NCBI RefSeq assembly: GCF_001613065.1
Contig: NZ_BDBQ01000101.1
Location: 1-57,058, forward strand
Source: Nocardia miyunensis NBRC 108239
GTDB taxonomy: Bacteria; Actinomycetota; Actinomycetes; Mycobacteriales; Mycobacteriaceae
Direction: 5' to 3'
DNA: 57,058 nucleotides
Shown here: one piece after another, positions 35,392-43,570 of the stretch
How positions within the stretch are numbered: the first letter of the stretch is position 1
How the letters are laid out: each line of letters begins with the position of its first letter
Notes under the pieces: generated by a model
What the model was told of the DNA's origin: nothing
Database searches by the model: none
Seen by the model: the letters and a program-made list of their open reading frames with translations, nothing else
Position numbers and translations under genes: made by a program

Positions 35392-35874
35392 GTGACCGCA
35401 GCACCGCCGCGCCCGAAACAACTCGACTCCCCGATCCTGCCCAAGATCTTCAAGATCATGGGACGAGCCCAGGTCTGGATCTACCGACGCACCGGCGGTC
35501 GGATCGGCGGAAAGTGGCGTGTGGGAGCCGGTTTCCGCAAACCGGTGCCGACTCTGCTGCTCGAGCATCGAGGCCGCAAGTCCGGTGCTGTCTACACCAC
35601 GCCGCTGCTCTACATCACCGACGGCACGGACACGATCATCGTCGCGTCGCAGGGCGGCCGGGCCACCCATCCGCAGTGGTACCACAATCTGCGCGCGAAT
35701 CCGGACACACACATCCAGATCGGCCGCGACCGGCATGCCGTGCACGCCGTCGTCGCGGACGCGGGTCAGCGCAGCCGTCTGTGGCCGTCGCTGGTGGACG
35801 CCTACGCCGACTTCGACACCTATCAGTCCTGGACCGAACGCGAGATCCCGGTGCTCATCCTGCAACCTCGCTGA
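35392..35874 (+). CDS. Deazaflavin (F420)-dependent nitroreductase-family (DDN-like) protein
   Basis: 160 residues from the GTG at 35392, preceded by AAGGAA. Family landmarks are present: LLLEHRGRKSGAVYTTPLLY, IIVASQGGRATHPQWYHNLR and ANPDTHIQIGRD. DDN-like proteins bind F420 and reduce quinones or activate nitro compounds, mainly at the membrane. The substrate here is unknown. The gap 35098-35391 upstream holds its promoter; no motif stands out. Confidence 0.9.
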   Translation: MTAAPPRPKQLDSPILPKIFKIMGRAQVWIYRRTGGRIGGKWRVGAGFRKPVPTLLLEHRGRKSGAVYTTPLLYITDGTDTIIVASQGGRATHPQWYHNLRANPDTHIQIGRDRHAVHAVVADAGQRSRLWPSLVDAYADFDTYQSWTEREIPVLILQPR

Positions 35875-36137
35875 ACAGGGTGCGGCTGATCCTGGCCGCC
35901 ATTGAGGGTGCGGCACCGCAATCGGCCCCGATGCGGTGATCCGATCGGCCCGTCCGGTTCGCGTCGGAGCGCACGATTATGCGCAGCAAGATCGCGAAAC
36001 CGGTGTCCGCATGGACCGCGCGGGGCGTCACCTGTCTCGGCGTGCCGGTGGCTCATCGGCGCGCGGATCTACTCCGGCTGGCGAGTTGTTTCGCGCGATT
36101 TGAATCAGGCCGCGCCACAGAATGATTCGTTGTGAGT

Positions 36138-36812
36138 TCAGCGTGGCCCGATGAGCGCGATCGCGGTTTCGACCGCGACGTCGATGATTTCGGAGACGTC
36201 GCCGCCCGCCTCGACGGTGGAGGCGATGAGTTCGCGGTAGCCGCCGTAGAGGATCGTCGCCATCGCTCGCGAGGGCGGGTGCAGTTCGGCCGACTGGAAT
36301 TGCGGTGTGGCGGTGAGGTTTCGGATCAGCGTGACGAACGCCTCGCCGGTCGAGCGATGCAATTCGCGGGCATCGTCGCCGAGGGCGGGGATATCGCGAA
36401 TCCACGCCAGGGTGATGGACGGGTCGTGCTGGGAGGCGGCGATCCACGCTTCGATCGCTTGGCGCACCTGCGCCCGCCAGGGAGCCGAGGGATCGACCGC
36501 CTCGTAGATCTGCCGGATCGTATCCCTGTTGCGTTCGGTCAGCAGCTCGATGAAACAGTCCTGCTTACTGCTGAAATGTTCGTAGAAGGTGCGGCGCGAG
36601 GTGCGGGCCCCGCGAACCACGTCGGCGACGGTGGCCTCCCGGTAGCCGTGCGCGCGCACCGCCTCGGCCATACCGTCGAGCAGGCGTCGCCGGAATCCGG
36701 ACTCGGCCGCGGCGGCGGGGCCGGATGCGGGCTGGGCGCGGGTCACCGTATCGAGAGTAGTGGGCCCGTACGCATGCGACCGCATCCGCCGTCCGCGTCC
36801 CGTCCCCGCCAT
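36138..36812 (-). CDS. TetR-family regulator, in line with a P450
   Basis: 224 residues. The HTH is FRRRLLDGMAEAVRAHGYRE then ATVADVVRGARTSRRTFYEH; the ligand domain follows. It starts 7 bases after the P450 stop, so both are on one message. The palindromes upstream of the P450 are therefore candidate sites for autoregulation. The exact start is uncertain because basic residues extend upstream. Confidence 0.9.
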   Translation of the reverse strand: MAGTGRGRRMRSHAYGPTTLDTVTRAQPASGPAAAAESGFRRRLLDGMAEAVRAHGYREATVADVVRGARTSRRTFYEHFSSKQDCFIELLTERNRDTIRQIYEAVDPSAPWRAQVRQAIEAWIAASQHDPSITLAWIRDIPALGDDARELHRSTGEAFVTLIRNLTATPQFQSAELHPPSRAMATILYGGYRELIASTVEAGGDVSEIIDVAVETAIALIGPR

Positions 36813-36819
36813 CCGCTGC

Positions 36820-38160
36820 TCAGGCGTTGGCTTCGGCCTGTGTGGCGGTGGTGACGGACGGCCGAGCGGCGCGGCGGTGGACCACCGCGCGGCCCTTGCG
36901 TGCGGGAGCCAGCGCCACGCCGCGGAAGTGCGGGCGCTCGTCCGGCGCGTCGGTCGGCTCGAGCGTGAAATCCCGTAGCAGCGTTCGCAATACGACGTTC
37001 ATCTCCAGGGTGGCGAACGCCGCCCCGATGCAGCGACGGGCGCCGCCGCCGAACGGGATCCAGCTGAACGTGCCCGGCCGCACACCGAGGAAGCGATCCG
37101 GATCGAAGGTCCGCGCGCGCGGGAACAGGTCCTCGTTGTCGTGCATCAGCCGAATGCTGATCAGCACGTTCTGTCCCTTCGGCAGCGTCCAGCGGCCCAG
37201 TCGCAGCGCGTCGACGCGGACTTTACGGGCGGTCGCGTCGATCACCGGCCGCACCCGCTGCACCTCGAGCAGGGTCGCCTCGCGCAGTTCCGAACCGCCC
37301 GCGTCCACCTCGGATACCAAGCGGCGCAGCACATCCGGATGGCGGCGCAGCCGTTCGACGGTCCAGGCGAGCGTGGTCGCGGTGGTCTCGTGACCGGCGG
37401 TGAGCAGGGTCAGCAGCTCGTCGGCGATCTCGCTCCGGCTCATGGCCGTACCGTCGTCGTAGCGGGACTGCAACATCATCGCCAGCACGTCGTCGCGGCC
37501 GTCGAGTCCGGCGGCCTCGGCGTGATCGATCAGGCGGTCCACGATCCGGTCGTAGCGGCGGCGATGAACGGCGAACCGTTCCCAGGGGCCGAAGCGGCCC
37601 AGGAAGTTCGGCGGTATCGGCAGGACGGCCAGCGCGGAGCCCCACAGGACGATCCTGGGCAGCACCTCGCGCAGTTCGTCGAATTCCGCTCCGTCCGCGC
37701 CGAATACCGCGCGCAGGATCACGTTCAGGGTGATCCGCATCATCGAGTCCATCGTGGCGAATTCGCGGCCCGTGGGCCACGAGGCCATCTCCCGCACCGT
37801 CTCCTGCTCGATCATCTCCTCGTACACCGCCAACCGGCGGCCGTGGAACGGCGGGGTGAGCAGTTTGCGCTGCTTGCGGTGTTCGTCGCCGGTGAGCGAG
37901 AACAGCGAACCCGGCCCGAGGAACTGGCCGAGATTCACATCGATGTTGTCGGCCACCTCCGGGCCCGCGGTGAACAGCGCCTTCACCTCGGCCGGATCGG
38001 ACAGCACCACCATCCGGCCCAGGCGCGGGGTGGTGACGGTGAACGCCGAGCCGTAGCGATCGTGCAGGCGTCGCCAGGCGCGCGTGCGTCCGGCCAGGAT
38101 CTCCAAGGTCTGCACGAAACCCGGCGACGTCGGTCCGCCGGGCAGTCTCACTGTGGTCAT
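36820..38160 (-). CDS. Cytochrome P450
   Basis: 446 residues from the ATG at 38160, after GGGAGGGG. Key motifs are intact: I-helix TAGHETTATT, the ExxR as LLEVQRVRP, the FDPDRF segment and the heme loop FGGGARRCIGAAFA with the Cys ligand. It resembles eukaryote-like bacterial P450s (CYP110/CYP132/CYP138 type) in length and heme loop. Substrate unknown, possibly fatty acid or terpenoid. Partner TetR lies directly downstream. Confidence 0.9.
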   Translation of the reverse strand: MTTVRLPGGPTSPGFVQTLEILAGRTRAWRRLHDRYGSAFTVTTPRLGRMVVLSDPAEVKALFTAGPEVADNIDVNLGQFLGPGSLFSLTGDEHRKQRKLLTPPFHGRRLAVYEEMIEQETVREMASWPTGREFATMDSMMRITLNVILRAVFGADGAEFDELREVLPRIVLWGSALAVLPIPPNFLGRFGPWERFAVHRRRYDRIVDRLIDHAEAAGLDGRDDVLAMMLQSRYDDGTAMSRSEIADELLTLLTAGHETTATTLAWTVERLRRHPDVLRRLVSEVDAGGSELREATLLEVQRVRPVIDATARKVRVDALRLGRWTLPKGQNVLISIRLMHDNEDLFPRARTFDPDRFLGVRPGTFSWIPFGGGARRCIGAAFATLEMNVVLRTLLRDFTLEPTDAPDERPHFRGVALAPARKGRAVVHRRAARPSVTTATQAEANA

Positions 38161-38178
38161 CCGTGACCCCTCCCGCTC

Positions 38179-38220
38179 TGGTACGTCTCTGTACCAGGGG
38201 AACGGTACGCGTACGTACCG
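38179..38220. promoter_or_regulatory. Two palindromic operator candidates upstream of the P450/TetR pair
   Basis: Site 1, TGGTAC-N6-GTACCA (38179-38196), and site 2, CGGTACG-CGTA-CGTACCG (38203-38220), are both perfect inverted repeats built on GGTACG. They lie 19-60 bases upstream of the P450 start codon, within the probable promoter. The co-transcribed TetR protein is the likely ligand. Confidence 0.6.
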
Positions 38221-38246
38221 GGTGCGGCAAGAGGTGCGGCAGCCGA

Positions 38247-38489
38247 TCAGCGCCAGAGGCGGCGACACGGCAGCGGGCGCAGACCGGGCCGGATCTTGCG
38301 ATCCACCGTGATGGCCAGACCGCTGCGCACCGCGGCGGAGGCGAACTCGCACGCCTCGACAGATGTTGCCGCGTACTCGAGAACCAGATCGCTCGAAGTG
38401 CCGGGGCTCTCGAAGTACACGATGACCCTGCGGGTCGGTCGGTCACTGCACGTGCAGTTGCCGTTGGCGGGATGCGTCGTGCCCGTCAT
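38247..38489 (-). CDS. Small unknown protein
   Basis: 80 residues from the ATG at 38489, which follows AAAGGAG at good spacing. The middle reads RVIVYFESPGTSSDLVLEYA then ATSVEACEFASAAVRSGLAI, a compact beta-alpha pattern. An N-terminal CTC motif is present. No family recognised. It ends just upstream of the P450 promoter region. Confidence 0.55.
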   Translation of the reverse strand: MTGTTHPANGNCTCSDRPTRRVIVYFESPGTSSDLVLEYAATSVEACEFASAAVRSGLAITVDRKIRPGLRPLPCRRLWR

Positions 38490-38823
38490 GTGCATGCTCC
38501 TTTGCATCGCGCTCCAGAGCGATCCGGTCGACGGATCCTCGAAGCGACGGCGACGCATTCCACGGTAAATTCGCCGACCCTCGGTGAACAGGTTTCAGAA
38601 CTCTGTTTTGGCAGGTCACAGGAGTCCCCCGTGCGACTTGGTGCATACGAACATCGTCAAGGGAGGTTTGAGCCTTGAAATGCCCTGCCCAGAGCGCCGC
38701 AGGGGTATCACGACTTTCGCGATGGCGGCCGTTCGGTCTCTCGGCTGGTTCTGAGAGTTGTTGCCCGACTTGCGGTTGCGCATCTGATCGGTTCATCGCG
38801 AGCGGGTGGGCAACCCCGGGGAC
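38490..38823. other. 334-bp gap, no gene seen
   Basis: The gap lies between the small unknown gene and a TetR gene, both on the minus strand. It contains one AACNNGTT core (38584-38597) that misses the KstR consensus by one base. No ORF here looks like protein on either strand. Confidence 0.5.
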
Positions 38824-39471
38824 TCAGTCGGGCGGTGTGGTGCGTTCGCCGTAGACGGTCAGCCAGATCGTGCGGCCCAGGGTGCGGGCCAGGACGTCGT
38901 CGTCGGGTGGCGGATTCGCGAAGAACGCGTACTGGATGGAGCGTTCGACCATGGCGGTCAGGACGATCGCGGTCGATGCGGGATCGATCGAGGCATCGAT
39001 GCGCCCGTGTTCCTGTTCGCGGATAAGTCGCTCGCACACAACCGTGACGAAGCGGGCGATCCGGCCCTGCCAGTACGCGCCGACCTCGCGGTCGTAGGCG
39101 GCGACCTCGATGAGCGCCTGCAGCAGATGTCCGTGGGCACGCGCACCGGTGATCATCGCGTGCATGGCCGCGCGAACGCCGGGTTCGCCCTCCGAATGGT
39201 CCTGGGACCACCAGCGTTCGGCGGTGCCGAACAGATCGGCGGTGGCGAGTTCGGCCATGCGGATCAGCAGGCGGCTCTTGTCCGGGAAGTATCGGTAGAA
39301 AGTGGACCGCGCCATATCGGCCTCGGCGGCGATGCGCTGGACGGCGATCTCGGTGAAGGCGGTCCCGTCGGACAGTAGTCGATCGACCGCGGTCAGTACC
39401 CGGCGTTCGATGGCCTCCCGATGTCCGTCACGCTGCCCGCGTGTCCGGGAGGTCCGGGTCAGCGAGGGCAT
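38824..39471 (-). CDS. TetR-family regulator
   Basis: 215 residues from the ATG at 39471; no strong ribosome site is seen. The HTH reads FTEIAVQRIAAEADMARSTF then YRYFPDKSRLLIRM. The C-terminal half is all helical (VVCERLIREQEHGRIDASID). A truncated FAD-oxidoreductase relic begins 101 bases away on the other strand; the regulator may once have controlled that gene (inference). Confidence 0.88.
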   Translation of the reverse strand: MPSLTRTSRTRGQRDGHREAIERRVLTAVDRLLSDGTAFTEIAVQRIAAEADMARSTFYRYFPDKSRLLIRMAELATADLFGTAERWWSQDHSEGEPGVRAAMHAMITGARAHGHLLQALIEVAAYDREVGAYWQGRIARFVTVVCERLIREQEHGRIDASIDPASTAIVLTAMVERSIQYAFFANPPPDDDVLARTLGRTIWLTVYGERTTPPD

Positions 39472-39571
39472 GAGCGGTTGATTCCGAGTGGTGCGGGCAT
39501 CCGGCCATTGTGCCGCAGAGATCGTCGGCGTCGTCGGTTTCGGGCCGCTTGACGCAGAACAGACCGATGTC

Positions 39572-39760
39572 ATGATCGTCGGAACCCGTTGTGCCGGAAC
39601 GGCTACCGCGATCGCATTCGCGCGGGCCGGTCGCCGGGTGATCGGCCTGGACAGTTCCTCGTTCCCCTCCGAGACGCTGTCCACACACCTGCTGTGGTCC
39701 TCCGGGGTGTTCGAACTGCGGCAGAGCGATGCGAACGCAGCCGGGCGTATCATTCGGGCC
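39572..39760 (+). pseudogene. N-terminal relic of an FAD-dependent oxidoreductase
   Basis: About 60 codons match the start of geranylgeranyl-reductase-like flavoproteins: VMIVGTRCAGTATAIAFARA, then GRRVIGLDSSSFPSETLSTH and LLWSSGVFELRQ. The dinucleotide-binding glycine pattern is altered (GTRCAG). The remaining ~350 residues are missing; sequence after 39760 loses all similarity. A 3'-truncated gene is the best reading. The stretch 39761-40011 shows nothing else. Confidence 0.7.
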
Positions 39761-40011
39761 CGGCCCCGCTACCGGTACTGCCGACGGAATCCGTTCCGGC
39801 TGAGACACACTCGTAGCCGAAGACCTGAATGCGCCACGAATCCGGAGCGGCGAAAAGCGTAGATCAACGGCTCGAGACCTCCTGTGCACGGCGATGAAAC
39901 GACTCGTCGGTGATCGCCACCGGGAACGAGGGCCGCCGTTCGGCGGTGTCGCGCCTGCCGGGTCGTCCCTGGGGCGGCCCGGCAGGGTTCGCCACACCGT
40001 GCGGTGCCGAA

Positions 40012-40158
40012 TCAGTAGGCGATGAACAGGATCTCGTCGCGGCTGTAGTTGTGGTCCGGGTGCTTCTCGGCGAGATGCGCTTGGGTCTTCTCGATCAGAT
40101 CATCCTCGTCCGTGCCGCGGATGTACTCCCCGCACGGGCAGTTGAGTCGTGTCTTCAT
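40012..40158 (-). CDS. DUF1059-like small protein
   Basis: 48 residues, with ATG after GAAAGGAAG. The sequence MKTRLNCPCGEYIRGTDEDD then LIEKTQAHLAEKHPDHNYSR matches the small DUF1059 pattern of two N-terminal Cys plus a helix and a His near the end, suggestive of a zinc site. Function unknown. It follows the TetR-like fragment gene at 40214-40480 with a 55-base gap and may be its target. Confidence 0.78.
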   Translation of the reverse strand: MKTRLNCPCGEYIRGTDEDDLIEKTQAHLAEKHPDHNYSRDEILFIAY

Positions 40159-40213
40159 GGAATTGCTTCCTTTCGCGATGCGGTACCGCCCGCGAGGGAC
40201 GGCGCCGTCGATC

Positions 40214-40480
40214 TCAGTGCCGATTCAGTATGCGATGCGCCACATGGTCGATCGACCTGGCCCCATCGGTGAGGTCGGCGTAGCCCTGTCCGGCACTGAG
40301 CACCGCACTCGTGTAGAGGGCCGCGAGGCGTTCGGCGGTCGCGGGGTCCGCATCCGATCCGAGCGCCGCTCGAATCCGCAGGCGGATCTGCGCCTCGGTG
40401 CTGGAGGTGAGTCCTGGGGCGTCTGCTCGCCCGGCCTCGGAGCGGGTGGCCGAGCCTGCCTCGTACACGGGACCGTACAT
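40214..40480 (-). CDS. Small protein resembling an HTH-less TetR C-terminal part, leaderless start
   Basis: 88 residues. The segment AQIRLRIRAALGSDADPATA then ERLAALYTSAVLSAGQGYAD looks like the ligand-binding helices of a TetR protein, with no DNA-binding domain. The ATG at 40480 lies inside a copy of the CCAGACACATGTCC motif, with TATCAT eight bases upstream, so it would be translated from a leaderless message. It could be a relic or a small effector-binding protein. Confidence 0.5.
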   Translation of the reverse strand: MYGPVYEAGSATRSEAGRADAPGLTSSTEAQIRLRIRAALGSDADPATAERLAALYTSAVLSAGQGYADLTDGARSIDHVAHRILNRH

Positions 40481-40494
40481 GTGTCTGAATGATA
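40475..40494 (-). promoter_or_regulatory. Leaderless promoter/operator, motif copy in front of the 88-residue ORF
   Basis: On the minus strand TATCAT (40489-40494) is followed by TTCAGACACATGTAC (40475-40489), overlapping it by one base. The latter differs from the CCAGACACATGTCC seen at 43482 and 46100 at two of fourteen positions. The ATG inside the motif is the start codon at 40480. Confidence 0.5.
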
Positions 40495-40639
40495 GTCCAG
40501 ACAGTATTTATAGACAACACGAGTAAGTGTCGGCCTCGTCACTCACGCGAGGTGAGGTGAGGTCGCGGCTCGGGATTGATTCGGATCACTGTCCGAAATA
40601 ACCCCCGTAGGAGATCGCGAGGATCTGGTGGCCCCTGCT

Positions 40640-40776
40640 CCGGGCGCGACCTGGTCGACCGGGACGGCTGGAATCTGATCGACTCCGCCGAACGCGCCAA
40701 CGGCGCGGAATCGGGCCGCCCGCGAGTGAAATTCACCCGAACCGCGGAGATGCTGACCGCGGTCCGGCGAACCTAG
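40640..40776 (+). pseudogene. C-terminal relic of a ferredoxin-NADP reductase (FprA-like)
   Basis: About 45 codons read GRDLVDRDGWNLIDSAERAN then GAESGRPRVKFTRTAEMLTA. This matches the C-terminal strand of FprA-type ferredoxin-NADP reductases, including the conserved GRPRVK. The other ~400 residues are absent. Such reductases feed electrons to P450s, so a lost redox partner of this island is plausible. Confidence 0.55.
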
Positions 40777-40807
40777 CCCGACCGGTGACGGGTCGCGCGA
40801 CGGCCCG

Positions 40808-41683
40808 TCACCGGTTCTCGAACAGCGAACTCAGTTCTTCGACCGCCCAGGGCGGCTGCTGCGCGTGGTCGCGATAGCCGATCGCGGTCATCTTCGGGCG
40901 CGCGAAGGCGCCGACGAATCCGCCTGCGGCGATGAAGATCTCACCGGTGACCGCGCGGGCGGCGTCGGAGGCGAGGAACAGGTAAAGTGCTGCAGCGTGT
41001 TCCGGCGGCGGCGCGTCGAGCGAACCCTGCATGGTGACCTCGTCGAGCAGGCCGCGCCGATGCAGATCGCGAATGTGTTCCTCGTAGTCCGGCCCCGTCG
41101 ACAGCCGGGTCTTCGCCCCGGGACACACGACGTTGACCCGCACACCGGACTGCTTCAGCTCGGCGGCCATGGCCAGGCTCAAACTGGTGACCGCGCCCTT
41201 ACCGGCCGGATAGCCGGTGCCGCCGTAGTCGCCCAGGTACGCGAACGATCCGGTGTTGACGATCGAGCCGCCGCGCTCGGCCATGAGTGGCGCGGCGGCA
41301 CGGCAGGTGTGGAACACCGTGGACAGGTGCGAATCGAGCAGTGTGCGCCAATCCTCGCCGCTCACATCGAGAATCGAGGATCGGCGCGGTTCGGCGATAC
41401 CGGCGCAGTTGATCAGGATGTCGATGCCGCCGTATGTTTCGGCGCAGGCGGCGATCAGACTTCCCGCGATCTGCTCGTCGGCGGCCGAACCGGCGATGCC
41501 CACGGCATGCCCGCCCGCACCGGCGATGGTCTCGGTGACCTTGCGGACCGACTCCTCGGTGCGCGAATTCACCACCACGCCCGCACCGTGTGCGGCGAGT
41601 AGTTCGGCGACTGCCCGCCCGACGCCGCTGCCGCCGCCCACGACGACCGCGCCGCGACCCGCGAGAAGGGATGTGTCGGTCAT
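40808..41683 (-). CDS. Short-chain dehydrogenase/reductase
   Basis: 291 residues from the ATG at 41683, after GAGGAG. Cofactor loop VVGGGSGVGRAVAELL, NCAGIAEP, catalytic Ser region IVNTGSFAYLG and YPAGK are all present. The longer C-terminus (GFVGAFARPKMTAIGYRD) is like SDRs of the hydroxyacyl-CoA/steroid branch. Same strand as the aldehyde dehydrogenase upstream (150 bases apart), so the two likely share a message and substrate route. Confidence 0.9.
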   Translation of the reverse strand: MTDTSLLAGRGAVVVGGGSGVGRAVAELLAAHGAGVVVNSRTEESVRKVTETIAGAGGHAVGIAGSAADEQIAGSLIAACAETYGGIDILINCAGIAEPRRSSILDVSGEDWRTLLDSHLSTVFHTCRAAAPLMAERGGSIVNTGSFAYLGDYGGTGYPAGKGAVTSLSLAMAAELKQSGVRVNVVCPGAKTRLSTGPDYEEHIRDLHRRGLLDEVTMQGSLDAPPPEHAAALYLFLASDAARAVTGEIFIAAGGFVGAFARPKMTAIGYRDHAQQPPWAVEELSSLFENR

Positions 41684-41833
41684 GTCCGGCTCCTCACCGT
41701 CCCGGTCGCGACTGGGCGTCCGGGCGAATCTCGGTGCGGGACAAGGGGGACGGGCCACCGTCGGGCCTCCCGCGCGGCCTACGAGCGGCGGATGCCGGAA
41801 TCGGCGCACCGATTCCGGCATCGAAGGGAAAGA

Positions 41834-43303
41834 TCAGGCGGGAGTGGCGACGAGTTTGGTCTCGAGGTACTCCTCGAAACCGGCCACGCCCATCTCCCGG
41901 CCGATACCGGACTGCTTGTAGCCGCCGAACGGGGCGTCGGCGTTGTACCACTGGCCGCCGTTGACGCCGAGCGTACCGGTCCGCACACCCGCGACTGCCC
42001 GCTCGATGCGCTCCTGGTCGGTGCCCCAGATCGCCCCCGATAGGCCGTACGGGGATTCGTTCGCGATGCGCACCGCGTCCTGGTCGCCGTCGTGCGCGAT
42101 CACCACCAGCACCGGCCCGAAGATCTCCTCCTGCGCCACGGTCGCGGTATTGTCCAATCCGGCGATGACGGTCGGCTCGATGAAGAAACCACGGTCGCGA
42201 TCCGCCGGCCGGCCACCACCGGTCGCGAAGCGCCCGCCCTCGCGCAGCGCACTGTCCAGATAGCCCTGTACCCGCTCGCGCTGACGCGCGGAAATCAGTG
42301 GGCCACAAATGGTTCCGGGGTTGGTCGGATCACCCGCGCCGAGCCCGGCCATGGCCTTGGCCGCGGCGGCGACCGCATCGTCGTAGGACGCCCGCGGCAC
42401 CACCAGTCGCGTGGTCAGGGCGCAGCCCTGGCCGGCGTGCACCGCGACCGAGAAGGCGGTGAAGCTCGCCGCGCCCGCGATATCGGCATCGTCGAGGACG
42501 ACCGAGGCGGATTTGCCGCCGAGTTCGAGGAAGGTTCGCTTGAGCGTCGCCGCTGCCCCGGACATCACCGAGCGCCCGGTATTGGTGGATCCGGTGAAGG
42601 TGATCATGTCCACCCGCGGGTCCTCCACCAGGCGTGCGCCCAGCGAATGATCCTGCGAGGTAACGATATTGAGCACACCGGCTGGAATGTCGGTGTGCTC
42701 GACGACCAGCTTGCCCAGCACCGCGGCGCACCACGGCGTATCGGGCGCGGGCTTGAGCACGACGGTATTGCCCGCGGCCAGGGCCGGGCCGATCTTGGCC
42801 AGGTTGATCTGATGCGGGAAGTTCCACGGCGTGATCGCCCCGACGACGCCCACCGCCTCGCGGCGGATGACGCGGCGGCTCGAGATGCCCATGGTCTCGC
42901 CGATGCCGAGATCCGTTTGCCAGCTGTAACTTTCGGCCAGGTCGGCCGCGAAGGACAGATCAGCGACCGGCCCCTCGAGCTGAGGCCCGCTGGTGAGCAT
43001 GACCGGCGCGCCGACCTCGGCGACGGTGATCTCGCGCAGTTCTTCGATATGGGCCTGCATGGCGTCGCGCAACTGGCGGACGCAGTGGGCGCGGAATGCG
43101 TGATCGCGGGACCAGTCGGTGTCGTCGAACGCCGCCCGAGCCGCGGCGATGGCCGCATCAATATCCTCGGGTGAGGCGTCGGCGGCGTGGCCGAGCACCT
43201 CTTCGGTCGCGGGGTTGATCGTCGCGAAGACGCCCGACCCGCCGGGGACCAGTTTGCCGCCGATCAGCAGGGGAGTGCCGTCCGATGGGACGAGACCGTT
43301 CAT
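41834..43303 (-). CDS. Aldehyde dehydrogenase
   Basis: 489 residues. The family landmarks are intact: ITPWNFPHQINLAK, ITFTGSTNTGRSVM, catalytic Glu in FLELGGKSA and catalytic Cys in VHAGQGCALTTR, EEIFGPVL near the end. It oxidises an aldehyde to the acid with NAD(P). The ATG at 43303 follows CGGAG. Its promoter region carries TGTCTGGACA at 43321, the palindromic relative of the island's shared operator motif, suggesting co-regulation with the divergent P450. Confidence 0.93.
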   Translation of the reverse strand: MNGLVPSDGTPLLIGGKLVPGGSGVFATINPATEEVLGHAADASPEDIDAAIAAARAAFDDTDWSRDHAFRAHCVRQLRDAMQAHIEELREITVAEVGAPVMLTSGPQLEGPVADLSFAADLAESYSWQTDLGIGETMGISSRRVIRREAVGVVGAITPWNFPHQINLAKIGPALAAGNTVVLKPAPDTPWCAAVLGKLVVEHTDIPAGVLNIVTSQDHSLGARLVEDPRVDMITFTGSTNTGRSVMSGAAATLKRTFLELGGKSASVVLDDADIAGAASFTAFSVAVHAGQGCALTTRLVVPRASYDDAVAAAAKAMAGLGAGDPTNPGTICGPLISARQRERVQGYLDSALREGGRFATGGGRPADRDRGFFIEPTVIAGLDNTATVAQEEIFGPVLVVIAHDGDQDAVRIANESPYGLSGAIWGTDQERIERAVAGVRTGTLGVNGGQWYNADAPFGGYKQSGIGREMGVAGFEEYLETKLVATPA

Positions 43304-43320
43304 CTGTCATCTCCGATGCA

Positions 43321-43345
43321 TGTCTGGACAGGTGTTCGGAATATA
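43321..43345 (-). promoter_or_regulatory. Promoter/operator of the aldehyde dehydrogenase gene
   Basis: On the minus strand TATATT (43340-43345) is a fair -10 box. The palindrome TGTCCAGACA (43321-43330) would sit near the transcription start. The same ten bases recur at 46120-46129 next to the CYP125-like gene's site. Confidence 0.5.
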
Positions 43346-43475
43346 ATTCGGTTTACCGGCCGGATGCAAGGAGGAGCCGGAAAACGCCTTGTGCTCGGGC
43401 ATTTCGAATTCGGCCGTCGCGGTCGCGTGAACAGTCGCGGACGGGGTGGCCGTTGTGGCGAGCCGGTGTCGATGA

Positions 43476-43497
43476 TACCGTCCAGACACATGTCCAG
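43476..43497 (+). promoter_or_regulatory. Leaderless promoter/operator upstream of P450 (43570)
   Basis: TACCGT (43476-43481), then CCAGACACATGTCCAG (43482-43497). The ATG at 43490 lies eight bases after the -10-like hexamer, as in the three other copies. The motif is an imperfect palindrome (CCAGACA-CA-TGTCCAG). Confidence 0.55.
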
Positions 43498-43570
43498 CTA
43501 TGTGTCTCTCGGGTTCCGGGCTCCGGTCCGGCCTCGAAGGCGCGCGTTCACGAATTCGAGGTACACGTGA
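43490..43570 (+). CDS. 26-residue leader ORF coupled to the P450 gene
   Basis: It starts at the ATG inside the operator and reads MSSYVSLGFRAPVRPRRRAF followed by TNSRYT. Its TGA overlaps the ATG of the P450 by one base (TGATG). A leaderless leader peptide translationally coupled to the enzyme is possible. No homology known; the evidence is position only. Confidence 0.4.
   Translation: MSSYVSLGFRAPVRPRRRAFTNSRYT

Noticed and set aside
38584..38597. Possible second KstR box (GTGAACAGGTTTCA)
   Set aside because: It has the AACNNGTT core but misses the outer T of the consensus, and neighbouring genes give no steroid context. One near-match of this kind is expected by chance.
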